NCBI GenBank assembly: GCA_009846685.1
Contig: VWVY01000001.1
Span: 310,001 to 374,000, forward strand
From: Rhizobiales bacterium SYSU XM002
Lineage (GTDB): Bacteria > Pseudomonadota > Alphaproteobacteria > Rhizobiales > Beijerinckiaceae
Direction: 5' to 3'
Length of the DNA: 64,000 nt
The translations under genes and the position numbers were made by a program. The notes below the pieces were generated by a model. That model had not been told where the DNA came from. It searched no databases and saw nothing but the letters and a program-made list of their open reading frames with translations. The first letter of the stretch is position 1, and each line of letters opens with the position of its first letter. Below are positions 8,408-18,006 of the stretch, one piece after another.

Positions 8408-9700
8408 ATGACACTCACGCGCCGTTCGCTCCTTGCCTCTTCCGCGCTGGCCATCGCCGCTTCGGCGCTGCCGATGATGCCGGCTCTCGCCCAGTCGGGC
8501 GATACGATCAAGATCGGCATCCTGCATTCGCTTTCGGGCACGATGGCGATTTCCGAGACGACCCTGAAGGACGTCATGCTCATGCTCATCGAAGAGCAGA
8601 ACAAGAAGGGCGGTCTCCTCGGCAAGAAGCTCGAGGCCGTTGTCGTCGATCCGGCCTCGAACTGGCCGCTCTTCGCCGAGAAGGCTCGTGAGCTCATCAC
8701 CCAGCACAAGGTTGCCGCGACCTTCGGCTGCTGGACCTCGGTTTCCCGCAAGTCGGTGCTGCCGGTGTTCAAGGAACTCAACAACATCCTCTTCTACCCG
8801 GTTCAATACGAGGGTGAAGAGTCCGAGCGCAACGTGTTCTACACTGGCGCCGCGCCGAACCAGCAGGCCATCCCGGCTGTCGACTACCTGATGTCGAAGG
8901 ACGGCGGCGAGGTGAAGCGCTGGGTGCTTGCAGGCACCGACTACGTCTATCCGCGCACCACCAACAAGATCCTTGAGGCCTACCTGATCTCGAAGGGGGT
9001 CGCCAAGGAAGACATCATGATCAACTACACGCCGTTCGGTCATTCCGACTGGCAGACGATCGTTGCCGACATCAAGAAATTCGGCTCGGCCGGCAAGAAG
9101 ACCGCCGTGGTCTCGACCATCAACGGCGACGCCAACGTGCCGTTCTACAAGGAGCTCTCCAACGCCGGCATCAAGGCGACCGATATCCCGGTTGTCGCGT
9201 TCTCGGTCGGCGAGGAGGAGCTTGCCGGTGTCGACACCAAGAACCTCGTCGGCCACCTTGCCGCCTGGAACTACTTCCAGTCGGTCAAGAACCCGGCCAA
9301 CGAGGCCTTCATCAAGCAATGGCAGGCCTTCACCAAGAACCCGAAGCGCGTCACCAACGACCCGATGGAAGCCCATGTCATCGGCTTCAACATGTGGGTG
9401 AAGGCGGTCGAGAAGGCCAAGACCACCGATCCGGACAAGGTGATCGACGCGATCGTCGGCATCGAGGTCCCGAACCTCACCGGCGGTGTCTCGAAGATGC
9501 TTCCGAACCACCACATCACCAAGCCGGTGCTGATCGGCGAAATCCGTGCCGACGGCCAGTTCGATACGGTCTGGCAGACGAAGGATCTCGTGCCGGGCGA
9601 CGCCTGGACCGACTATCTCGAAGGTTCGAAGGACCTCGAGGCCGACTGGGTCAACCTCAAGTGCGGCAACTACAACACCAAGCTGAAGAAGTGCGGCTGA
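8408..9700 (+). CDS. urtA: Urea ABC transporter, periplasmic substrate-binding protein
   Basis: 430 residues from ATG 8408; a GGGGGAA box precedes it. The N-terminus has twin arginines followed by a hydrophobic stretch (TRRSLLASSA) and a cleavage site near ALA-Q (28/29), consistent with Tat or Sec export. The mature protein begins GDTIKIGILHSLSGTMAISE, the start of UrtA/AmiC-type type I periplasmic binding proteins. SNWPLFAEKAREL and the conserved GCWTSVSRKSVLPVFKE follow. It captures urea and hands it to UrtBC. It is the first gene of a five-gene transporter directly followed by urease genes, which supports urea over branched amino acids. A strong hairpin follows the stop, so urtA is probably expressed above urtBCDE. 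Confidence 0.95.
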   Translation: MTLTRRSLLASSALAIAASALPMMPALAQSGDTIKIGILHSLSGTMAISETTLKDVMLMLIEEQNKKGGLLGKKLEAVVVDPASNWPLFAEKARELITQHKVAATFGCWTSVSRKSVLPVFKELNNILFYPVQYEGEESERNVFYTGAAPNQQAIPAVDYLMSKDGGEVKRWVLAGTDYVYPRTTNKILEAYLISKGVAKEDIMINYTPFGHSDWQTIVADIKKFGSAGKKTAVVSTINGDANVPFYKELSNAGIKATDIPVVAFSVGEEELAGVDTKNLVGHLAAWNYFQSVKNPANEAFIKQWQAFTKNPKRVTNDPMEAHVIGFNMWVKAVEKAKTTDPDKVIDAIVGIEVPNLTGGVSKMLPNHHITKPVLIGEIRADGQFDTVWQTKDLVPGDAWTDYLEGSKDLEADWVNLKCGNYNTKLKKCG

Positions 9701-9716
9701 TCCAGTCGCGCTGAGG

Positions 9717-9739
9717 GGCGCGGCGCAAGCCGCGCCTTT
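9717..9739 (+). terminator. GCAA-tetraloop hairpin after urtA (attenuator or mRNA-stabilising)
   Basis: GGCGCGGC (9717-9724), loop GCAA, GCCGCGCC (9729-9736) form a perfect 8-bp GC stem, followed by only three T residues. Placed between a binding-protein gene and its permease gene, it most likely acts as a partial terminator or a 3' protector of urtA mRNA and not as a full stop. Confidence 0.6.
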
Positions 9740-9832
9740 CCAAACACCGCGGTTTCGATCGGAGTCTACCTCCGGTCGGGCCCGATGGGCGCCGGCAACG
9801 TTCCGGGCCGCCATCCAGAACGTGAGATCGAT

Positions 9833-11467
9833 ATGCCCACCTTCCGGTTCCCGTCTGACCGGGGAGCGCTGGTTGCTGCCGCGCGCCTCCTGCTCATCCT
9901 GTCGCTGCTGCTCCCGCTCGGCCTGACCGGCGCCAGAGCCGGGGCTCTCGATGATGCGGCCGCGCTTTTCGCCGCTGACAGCTTTTCCGATACTGCCAAG
10001 GCCATCGATCTTGTTGCAGGCGCGGATGCACCCCACGCCGATGCGATCCTTGAAGCGCTGGCAGACAGGCGTCTGTTCGTGAGCGCCGACAAGAAACTCG
10101 TCTTCAAGGACAAGGCGGGTGCCGCCATCGACGCGTTGACCGGCAAGAAGCTTGCCGCCGAGCCGGCGGGCCTTGCCTCGGTGCGCATCAACAATCGCCT
10201 GCGCTCCGCGATCAACAACGCGGTCGGGCAGATGACTCTGCAATCGCCGGATGCCGCCAAGCGTCATGCCGCGGCGCTCGCTGTTTACAAGTCGCGTGAC
10301 GCTGCGAGCGAGGACGGCCTTCGTGCCGCCTCCCGCGTCGAGAAGGACGCGGGAATCAAGACCGTCCAGCAGCTTGCGCTCGCGGCGATCATCGCCACCG
10401 CGCCCGGCAAGCCGGACATCGACCGGCTGACTGCGATCGAGGTTCTCAAGGATCAGGGTGACCGCGATGCCCTGACACCGCTCAATCTCGTACCGGCCGA
10501 AGCCGGGCAGGGAGTCAAGGACGCCGCCAAGGCAGCCGTCGCCGAGATCAACAACCGGCTCGCGCTTTGGTCGGGCGTCCAGAATGCCTGGTATGGGGTC
10601 TCGCTCGGCTCAGTGCTGCTGCTCGCGGCAATCGGCCTCGCGATCACCTTCGGTGTGATGGGCATCATCAACATGGCGCATGGCGAGATGGTGATGATTG
10701 GCGCCTATGTCACGTTCGTCATCCAGGAGGTGATCCGCCAGAACTATCCCGGCCTGTTCGATTACTCGCTGGCGCTCGCCATTCCGGCCTCCTTCGTCGT
10801 GGCGGGCGTGATCGGCATCGCGATCGAGCGCCTCGTGATCCGCCATCTCTACGGCCGTCCGCTGGAAACGCTGCTCGCGACCTGGGGCATCTCGCTGATC
10901 CTCCAGCAAGCGGTTCGCACGATCTTCGGCCCGACCAACCGCGAAGTTGGCGCGCCGTCCTTCATGTCAGGCTCCTTCAAGCTCGGCCTTCTGGACATCA
11001 CCTATGGTCGTGTCTGGATCGTGGTCTTCGCACTGGCGGTGTTCCTCGCCGTCCTTGCGCTGCTGCGCTTCACGCCGATGGGCCTCCAGATGCGCGCAGT
11101 GACACAAAACCGCCGCATGGCCGCCTCGATGGGCATCCGCACTGCACGCATCGACGCGTTGACCTTCGGCCTCGGCTCCGGCATCGCCGGACTGGCGGGG
11201 GTCGCGCTCAGCCAGATTGACAACGTGTCCCCGAACCTCGGGCAAAGCTACATCATCGACAGCTTCATGGTGGTGGTGTTCGGCGGCGTGGGGAACCTGT
11301 GGGGCACGCTGGTCGCGGCGCTCTCGCTCGGCATCGCCAACAAGTTCCTCGAACCCTTCGCGGGGGCGGTGCTCGGCAAGATCGCGCTCCTCGTCTTCAT
11401 CATTCTCTTCATCCAGAAGCGGCCGCGCGGGCTTTTCGCCCTCAAGGGCCGGGCCATCGAGAGCTGA
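9833..11467 (+). CDS. urtB: Urea ABC transporter permease UrtB
   Basis: 544 residues from ATG 9833 (MPTFRFPS); an upstream ATG at 9785 would add 16 unlikely residues. Two parts are visible. Residues 1 to about 250 are a signal-anchored, Ala-rich periplasmic domain (hydrophobic LLLILSLLLPLGL, then soluble alpha-helical sequence). The C-terminal 290 or so residues are a LivH-like permease with many transmembrane helices, beginning at WYGVSLGSVLLLAAIGLAITFGVMGIINMAHGE. The long N-terminal domain is a hallmark of UrtB compared with LivH. It forms the channel with UrtC. The gap to urtC is 10 bp. Confidence 0.94.
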   Translation: MPTFRFPSDRGALVAAARLLLILSLLLPLGLTGARAGALDDAAALFAADSFSDTAKAIDLVAGADAPHADAILEALADRRLFVSADKKLVFKDKAGAAIDALTGKKLAAEPAGLASVRINNRLRSAINNAVGQMTLQSPDAAKRHAAALAVYKSRDAASEDGLRAASRVEKDAGIKTVQQLALAAIIATAPGKPDIDRLTAIEVLKDQGDRDALTPLNLVPAEAGQGVKDAAKAAVAEINNRLALWSGVQNAWYGVSLGSVLLLAAIGLAITFGVMGIINMAHGEMVMIGAYVTFVIQEVIRQNYPGLFDYSLALAIPASFVVAGVIGIAIERLVIRHLYGRPLETLLATWGISLILQQAVRTIFGPTNREVGAPSFMSGSFKLGLLDITYGRVWIVVFALAVFLAVLALLRFTPMGLQMRAVTQNRRMAASMGIRTARIDALTFGLGSGIAGLAGVALSQIDNVSPNLGQSYIIDSFMVVVFGGVGNLWGTLVAALSLGIANKFLEPFAGAVLGKIALLVFIILFIQKRPRGLFALKGRAIES

Positions 11468-11477
11468 GGAGGGGATC

Positions 11478-12620
11478 ATGCTCACCAATCGTTTCCTCGC
11501 CATGCTCGACGCGCGCGGCCGCATTTTTCTCGGGGTCATTCTCGCGGCGATCGTGCTCGTGCCGATCCTGAACCTCGTGGTGCCCACCGGCTCGTCGCTC
11601 CATGTCCCGACCTGGCTCGTGAGCCTGATGGGCAAATATCTGTGCTACGCGATCCTCGCCCTCGCGCTCGATCTCGTGTGGGGCTACGCGGGCATCCTCA
11701 GCCTGGGGCATGGCGCGTTCTTCGCGCTCGGCGGCTATGCGATGGGCATGTATCTCATGCGCCAGATCGGCGCGCGCGGCGTGTATGCGAACCCGATCCT
11801 GCCTGATTTCATGGTGTTCCTGAACTGGAAGGAACTGCCGTGGTTCTGGCATGGGTTCGACATGTTCCCGTTTGCGATGCTGATGGTGCTGCTCGCGCCG
11901 GGGCTGCTCGCCTTTGTGTTCGGCTGGTTCGCCTTCCGGAGCCGTGTCACCGGCGTTTACCTGTCCATCATCACGCAGGCGCTGACCTACGCGATGCTGC
12001 TTGCCTTTTTCCGCAATGACATGGGCTTTGGCGGCAATAACGGCCTGACCGATTTCAAGGATATCCTCGGCTACCCCGTGCAGTCCGACATGACGCGCCT
12101 CGTGTTGTTCCTGCTCACCTTGCTGGCGCTGGCGCTGTGCTACATCCTCGCGCGGGCCATCGTCACCTCGAAGGCGGGCAAGGTGCTCGTCGCGGTGCGC
12201 GATGCCGAGAGCCGCACGCGGTTTCTCGGGTTCCGGGTCGAGCATTACAAGCTCTTCGTCTTCACGCTCTCGGCGATGATGGCGGGTCTTGCCGGCGCGC
12301 TCTACGTGCCGCAGGTCGGGATCATCAACCCGTCCGAATTCCAGCCCGGCAACTCGATCGAGGTGGTGATCTGGGTCGCGGTCGGCGGGCGCGGCACGCT
12401 CGTTGGCGCGGCGATCGGCGCGATCCTCGTCAATCTCGCCAAAACCACCTTCACCACCGGCGCGCTCGCACCCTACTGGTTGTTCGCGCTCGGCGCGCTC
12501 TTCGTGCTCACGACGCTCTACATGCCCAAGGGCGTGATCGGCACCTTCGCGGAGTGGCGCGAGAAGCGGCGAGAGAAGGCCGTGCTGGCCGCCAATGCCT
12601 CCACGACGCCGGCGGAGTGA
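11478..12620 (+). CDS. urtC: Urea ABC transporter permease UrtC
   Basis: 380 residues from ATG 11478, preceded by a strong GAGGAGGGG ribosome site. It is a LivM-like permease: multiple hydrophobic helices, the conserved LSLGHGAFFALGGYAMGMYLM segment around residues 75-95, and the cytoplasmic loop with AVRDAESRTRFLGF that contacts the ATPases. It is the second channel subunit for urea. The charged C-terminal tail (EWREKRREKAVLAANAST) is cytoplasmic. The stop is 5 bp before urtD, so translation is probably coupled. Confidence 0.94.
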   Translation: MLTNRFLAMLDARGRIFLGVILAAIVLVPILNLVVPTGSSLHVPTWLVSLMGKYLCYAILALALDLVWGYAGILSLGHGAFFALGGYAMGMYLMRQIGARGVYANPILPDFMVFLNWKELPWFWHGFDMFPFAMLMVLLAPGLLAFVFGWFAFRSRVTGVYLSIITQALTYAMLLAFFRNDMGFGGNNGLTDFKDILGYPVQSDMTRLVLFLLTLLALALCYILARAIVTSKAGKVLVAVRDAESRTRFLGFRVEHYKLFVFTLSAMMAGLAGALYVPQVGIINPSEFQPGNSIEVVIWVAVGGRGTLVGAAIGAILVNLAKTTFTTGALAPYWLFALGALFVLTTLYMPKGVIGTFAEWREKRREKAVLAANASTTPAE

Positions 12621-12625
12621 GGACT

Positions 12626-13378
12626 ATGGAACTCAAGGTCACAGACTATCTCCTCTATCTCGACGGCGTCTCGGTTGCCTTCGACGGCTTCAAGGCCATC
12701 AACTCTCTCTCTCTGACCATCGAGCCGGGAGAGATGCGCGCGATCATCGGCCCGAACGGCGCCGGCAAGACAACGATGATGGACATCATCACCGGCAAGA
12801 CCCGGCCGGACACCGGTGACGTGCTTTTCGACGGAACGGTGGACCTGACGCAACTCGACGAAGCCGCGATCGCGAATCTCGGTATCGGGCGCAAGTTCCA
12901 GAAGCCGACGGTGTTCGAGATGCACACCGTGGAAGACAACCTCCGCCTCGCGCTCAAGGGTGACCGACGCGTGTTCTCGACGCTGTTCTGGCGCGACAGC
13001 ACGCCTGAGCGCGAGAAGATCGACCGTATCCTCGATACGATCCGCCTTGGCCACCTGCGCGAGGCCTCGGCCGCCAACCTCAGCCACGGCCAGAAGCAAT
13101 GGCTGGAGATCGGCATGCTACTTGCTCAGGATCCCAAGCTGCTGCTGGTCGACGAACCGGTCGCGGGAATGACTGATGCGGAGACCGAGGCAACCGCGCA
13201 TCTCCTCAAGGAGATCGCGAAGGATCATTCGGTAATCGTTGTCGAGCACGACATGGCTTTCGTGCGCGAACTCGATTGCAAGGTCACCGTGCTGCACGAA
13301 GGCTCGGTGCTGGCAGAAGGCGCGCTCGATCATGTCAGCGCCGACCAACGCGTGATCGAAGTCTATCTAGGGAGGTAG
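12626..13378 (+). CDS. urtD: Urea ABC transporter ATP-binding protein UrtD
   Basis: 250 residues. LivG-like ATPase: Walker A GPNGAGKTT (42-50), the UrtD-typical RKFQKPTVFE Q-loop region near 90, signature LSHGQ (152-156), Walker B LLLVDEP (172-178) and the switch His in VIVVEHDMAF. Instead of the usual LSGGQ the signature is LSHGQ, which is normal for UrtD. It works with UrtE to power urea import. A palindromic element separates it from urtE, the only sizeable gap within the transporter ATPase pair. Confidence 0.94.
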   Translation: MELKVTDYLLYLDGVSVAFDGFKAINSLSLTIEPGEMRAIIGPNGAGKTTMMDIITGKTRPDTGDVLFDGTVDLTQLDEAAIANLGIGRKFQKPTVFEMHTVEDNLRLALKGDRRVFSTLFWRDSTPEREKIDRILDTIRLGHLREASAANLSHGQKQWLEIGMLLAQDPKLLLVDEPVAGMTDAETEATAHLLKEIAKDHSVIVVEHDMAFVRELDCKVTVLHEGSVLAEGALDHVSADQRVIEVYLGR

Positions 13379-13423
13379 CATCCTTCCGAAAAGCGGGAAC
13401 CGGTTTTCGGACCAAGAGGATGC
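13378..13423. repeat. Rhizobial-type intergenic palindromic element between urtD and urtE
   Basis: Outer arms GCATCCT (13378-13384) and AGGATGC (13417-13423) enclose inner arms CCGAAAA (13386-13392) and TTTTCGG (13404-13410). The inner part contains GGGAACCGGTTTTCGG, a motif I recognise as recurrent in intergenic palindromes of Hyphomicrobiales genomes. It starts on the last base of the urtD stop codon. The RNA would fold into a long stem-loop and could modulate the urtD/urtE ratio. Copy number cannot be tested within this window. Confidence 0.65.
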
Positions 13424-13440
13424 GAAAAGGTATTAAGTCC

Positions 13441-14136
13441 ATGTTGAACGTCGAAAATCTCGATCTCCACTATGGCGCGGCGCAGGCGCTTCGGTCAGTC
13501 AATGTCTCGGCCGAGATAGGCAAGGTCACCTGCGTCATCGGTCGCAATGGCGTCGGCAAGACCTCGCTCTGCCGCGCGATCACCGGCCAGCAGAAGGGCT
13601 CCCGCGGCACGATCACCCTCGATGGCAGAGACATCGGCGCCCTCGCGCCCGCCGAGCGCGCTCGCGCCGGCATCGGCTTCGTACCGCAGGGGCGCGAGAT
13701 CTTCCCGCTGCTCACGGTCGAGGAGAACCTCAAGACCGGTTTCGCGCCGCTTGCCGTGAAGGATCGTTTCATCCCCGGCGAGATTTACGACCTGTTCCCG
13801 GTCCTGAAGTCCATGCTCGGGCGGCGCGGCGGCGATCTCTCTGGCGGGCAGCAGCAGCAGCTTGCCATCGGCCGTGCACTGGTGATGCGGCCGCGGCTCC
13901 TGATCCTGGACGAGCCGACCGAAGGCATCCAGCCGTCGATCATCAAGGACATCGGCCGCGCCATCCAGCATCTCGCGGGTCTCGGCACGATGGCGATCGT
14001 GCTTGTGGAGCAATACTTCGACTTTGCGCGCGAGCTTGCGGACAGCTTCATTCTCATGGAACGTGGCGAGGTGGTGATGGCCGGCGATCGCGAACGGATG
14101 GGGAAGGACGATGTTCACCAGCGCCTCGCGCTCTGA
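13441..14136 (+). CDS. urtE: Urea ABC transporter ATP-binding protein UrtE
   Basis: 231 residues from ATG 13441 (MLNVENLDLHYGAAQAL). LivF-like ATPase: Walker A GRNGVGKTS (34-42), Q-loop VPQGREIFPLLTVEENL, signature LSGGQ (133-137), Walker B LLILDEP (153-159), switch region LVEQYFDFA. It is the second nucleotide-binding subunit of the urea importer. The 3' end overlaps the start of ureD by 26 nt. This directly links transporter and urease in one transcript and suggests translational coupling. Confidence 0.94.
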   Translation: MLNVENLDLHYGAAQALRSVNVSAEIGKVTCVIGRNGVGKTSLCRAITGQQKGSRGTITLDGRDIGALAPAERARAGIGFVPQGREIFPLLTVEENLKTGFAPLAVKDRFIPGEIYDLFPVLKSMLGRRGGDLSGGQQQQLAIGRALVMRPRLLILDEPTEGIQPSIIKDIGRAIQHLAGLGTMAIVLVEQYFDFARELADSFILMERGEVVMAGDRERMGKDDVHQRLAL

Positions 14137-14986
14137 CGCAACCGATCCCGCCCTGCATCCCGCCGACCTTCCGGCTTCGGTGCGCGTCGATGCGCGGCTG
14201 GAACTCGGGGTCGAAAAACACGGCGACGAAACCCGGATTTCCAGCCGTATCGAGGCCGGCGCTTTCCGTTTCCGCTTTCCGCGTGCACATGGTCGTCCGC
14301 CTGAAGCCGTAACGGTCAACATCGCTGGCGGGCTGGCCGGCGGCGATCGGGTTTCAACCGAGATCACGGCCGGGGAGGGCACCTCAATCAGCATCACCAG
14401 CGCCGCCGCCGAGCGAGTCTATCGTTCTGCCTGCGACGCAACGCGGCTTTCGGCACGGCTCGTGGTCAGGGACGATGCAACCGCCCTCTGGCTGCCGCAG
14501 GAAACGATCCTGCATAATGGCTCCAATGTGCAGCGTCGCTTCGAAATCGATCTTGCGAGACGTGCAAGGCTCATCTTCGCGGAAATGCTCTATTTCGGCC
14601 GTCGTGCGGCAGGCGAGATTTTCGACCGGGGCTCCTTGCGGGAGAGCTGGCGTCTGCGCGTCGGTGGTCAGCTTGTTCTCGCGGACGAGACTCGCATGGA
14701 GGCCGACGCCGGCTCGCCGTACACCCATCCCGCCGCCCTGGGCCTGCATGTCGCGATGGCCTCTGTGATTTTTGCCTGCGAGGATGCCGGTGAGGTTCTT
14801 GAACCGGTCCGCGCGCTGCTCGACGATGAACCCTTGGTCGAATCGGGTGCGACCTATCTCGGTCGGCTGGTGTTGATCCGCCTGCTCGCGCCCGACGCCG
14901 CCCGGCTGCGCGCGCTCGCGATGCGCCTTGTCAATTTTCTGGCCGCACGGCTCGGGCAACCGCTGCCGCGCGCGCTGTTAGCTTGA
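14111..14986 (+). CDS. ureD: Urease accessory protein UreD (UreH)
   Basis: 291 residues. It contains UreD family features: [20 protein letters not shown] (the conserved [15 protein letters not shown] region around 60-75), AAAERVYRS, and [13 protein letters not shown] in the middle. UreD is the scaffold that, with UreF and UreG, docks on apo-urease and guides nickel through a tunnel to the active site. The ATG at 14111 lies inside urtE, overlapping it by 26 nt. The gene ends 10 bp before ureA. Confidence 0.93.
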   Translation: MFTSASRSDATDPALHPADLPASVRVDARLELGVEKHGDETRISSRIEAGAFRFRFPRAHGRPPEAVTVNIAGGLAGGDRVSTEITAGEGTSISITSAAAERVYRSACDATRLSARLVVRDDATALWLPQETILHNGSNVQRRFEIDLARRARLIFAEMLYFGRRAAGEIFDRGSLRESWRLRVGGQLVLADETRMEADAGSPYTHPAALGLHVAMASVIFACEDAGEVLEPVRALLDDEPLVESGATYLGRLVLIRLLAPDAARLRALAMRLVNFLAARLGQPLPRALLA

Positions 14987-14996
14987 GGACCACCTG

Positions 14997-15299
14997 ATGA
15001 ACCTGACGCCGCGTGAAAAAGACAAGCTGCTCATTTCCATGGCCGCGATGGTCGCTCGCAGGCGGCTGGAGCGCGGCGTGAAGCTCAACCATCCCGAGGC
15101 CATTGCGCTCATCACGGACTTTGTTGTCGAGGGCGCGCGCGATGGTCGATCGGTCGCTGATCTGATGAGCGCCGCTGCGACCATCCTCACGCGTGACCAG
15201 GTGATGGACGGCATAGCCGCCATGATCCACGACGTTCAGGTGGAGGCGACCTTCCCGGACGGCACGAAGCTCGTCACAGTTCATAACCCGATCCGCTGA
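14997..15299 (+). CDS. ureA: Urease subunit gamma
   Basis: 100 residues, the standard size of separate UreA. It begins [31 protein letters not shown] and ends with [20 protein letters not shown], both diagnostic of the gamma chain. It assembles with UreB and UreC into the (alpha-beta-gamma)3 trimer. The ribosome site GAGGACC is 5-6 nt upstream. A small membrane-peptide gene, not ureB, comes next. Confidence 0.97.
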   Translation: MNLTPREKDKLLISMAAMVARRRLERGVKLNHPEAIALITDFVVEGARDGRSVADLMSAAATILTRDQVMDGIAAMIHDVQVEATFPDGTKLVTVHNPIR

Positions 15300-15329
15300 A
15301 TCAAAATCCGAACGACAGGAGAGAGCCCC

Positions 15330-15533
15330 ATGAAAAGACTCACCATTTTCGCTCTGGCGCTGCTCGCCACGCCCGCTTTCGCGCATCAGGGCGATCATGC
15401 TCATTTCGATCTCGCGGGGTTGATCGCCCATATCTTCGAGCCGGATCATGTGGTCTTCGCCGCCATTGCGGTCCTGACCGGCATTCTTGCCTATCGCGCC
15501 GGCAAGAAGGCTGGCGCACGGGGAGAGCGCTGA
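15330..15533 (+). CDS. Small HupE/UreJ-like membrane peptide in urease operon
   Basis: 67 residues with a GGAGAG ribosome site. A signal-like N-terminus ([18 protein letters not shown]) ends at an AFA-H site. The mature part begins HQGDHAHFD, four His/Asp metal-ligand candidates in nine residues. A single hydrophobic helix follows, preceded by [22 protein letters not shown]. The H-x4-DH spacing and flanking pattern recall the first helix of HupE/UreJ nickel permeases (HPxxGxDHxxxMxxVG), here without the other helices. The tail is basic ([12 protein letters not shown]). The stop overlaps the ureB ATG (TGATG), so it is coupled to ureB. A periplasmic or membrane nickel-binding role is inference; no function is established. 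Confidence 0.8.
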   Translation: MKRLTIFALALLATPAFAHQGDHAHFDLAGLIAHIFEPDHVVFAAIAVLTGILAYRAGKKAGARGER

Positions 15534-15865
15534 TGGCGGGCAAGGGTTCAGCGGGCGGGTTCGTTCCCGGCGAGATCATCACCGCGCCGGGCGAGATCGA
15601 GATGAACGTCGGGCGTGAAACCCTCACGCTCACCGTCGCCAATGCCGGCGACCGGCCCATTCAGGTTGGCAGCCATTACCATTTCTTCGAGACCAACGCT
15701 GGCCTCAGGTTCGACCGCGACAAGGCGAGGGGCTTCCGGCTCGATATCCCCGCCGGCACCGCCGTGCGCTTCGAGCCGGGCCAGAGCCGCGAGGTGAAGC
15801 TCGTAGCCATCGCCGGCAAGCGCGAGGTTTATGGGTTCAGGCAGCAGGTGATGGGGAAAGTGTGA
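15533..15865 (+). CDS. ureB: Urease subunit beta
   Basis: 110 residues, normal length for a separate beta chain. It starts [27 protein letters not shown]-like and contains [19 protein letters not shown] and the [22 protein letters not shown] block that defines UreB. It is a structural subunit of the urease heterotrimer. The start overlaps the preceding peptide gene by one base and the stop overlaps the next reading frame (GTGATG), so the whole A-orf-B-orf run is tightly packed. Confidence 0.96.
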   Translation: MAGKGSAGGFVPGEIITAPGEIEMNVGRETLTLTVANAGDRPIQVGSHYHFFETNAGLRFDRDKARGFRLDIPAGTAVRFEPGQSREVKLVAIAGKREVYGFRQQVMGKV

Positions 15866-16254
15866 TGTCTGCAAGAAATGCTGGGTCATTGATAGCGTGC
15901 GCCGCCTTGGGAGTGCAGTTGCTTTCTACAATTCCAGCGTCGGCGGAGGATGAACTTACCGGTGTGGCCATTTTGGGGGCTTCGACACCGATACTTAGTG
16001 CAATTGGCGCCGCTGTTGTCTGTGACAAGACAATTGACAGCGACATTGCTGCAAAATGGCTGAATAGCAATATAAAAACAAAAACAGTTTCGGTTTCTAC
16101 TGCATTTGATCTTAGTCAAATGGCTGCAACTTTTGCAAATCTGACAATAGCGAGTTTTCAAAAAATGAATGACAAAGAAAAAGCGGAGTTCTGCACAGGG
16201 TTGAGCGACAATTATGGCAAAAATGGCAAAACAATCCGTGGCTTAATAGAGTGA
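15862..16254 (+). CDS. AT-rich secreted protein of unknown function inserted between ureB and ureC
   Basis: 130 residues from GTG 15862, or 129 from ATG 15865. The N-terminal 29 residues form a Sec signal peptide (hydrophobic [14 protein letters not shown], site near ASA-E). The mature chain of about 100 residues is Ala/Ile/Lys-rich and has two cysteines (VVCDK and EFCTGL) that could form a disulfide. It ends with [13 protein letters not shown]. Base use is clearly different from its neighbours: poly-A runs, TTT, AAA and ATA codons, and a low GC content by eye in a high-GC region. This points to recent acquisition. It does not resemble any urease accessory protein I know. It sits 12 bp before ureC in the same transcript. 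Confidence 0.75.
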   Translation: MMSARNAGSLIACAALGVQLLSTIPASAEDELTGVAILGASTPILSAIGAAVVCDKTIDSDIAAKWLNSNIKTKTVSVSTAFDLSQMAATFANLTIASFQKMNDKEKAEFCTGLSDNYGKNGKTIRGLIE

Positions 16255-16266
16255 CTGGAGCCTGAC

Positions 16267-17970
<1,704 letters not shown>

Positions 17971-18006
17971 CGAAGCTGTGAATGGCATGTTGCGGCAAAG
18001 CCGGGC

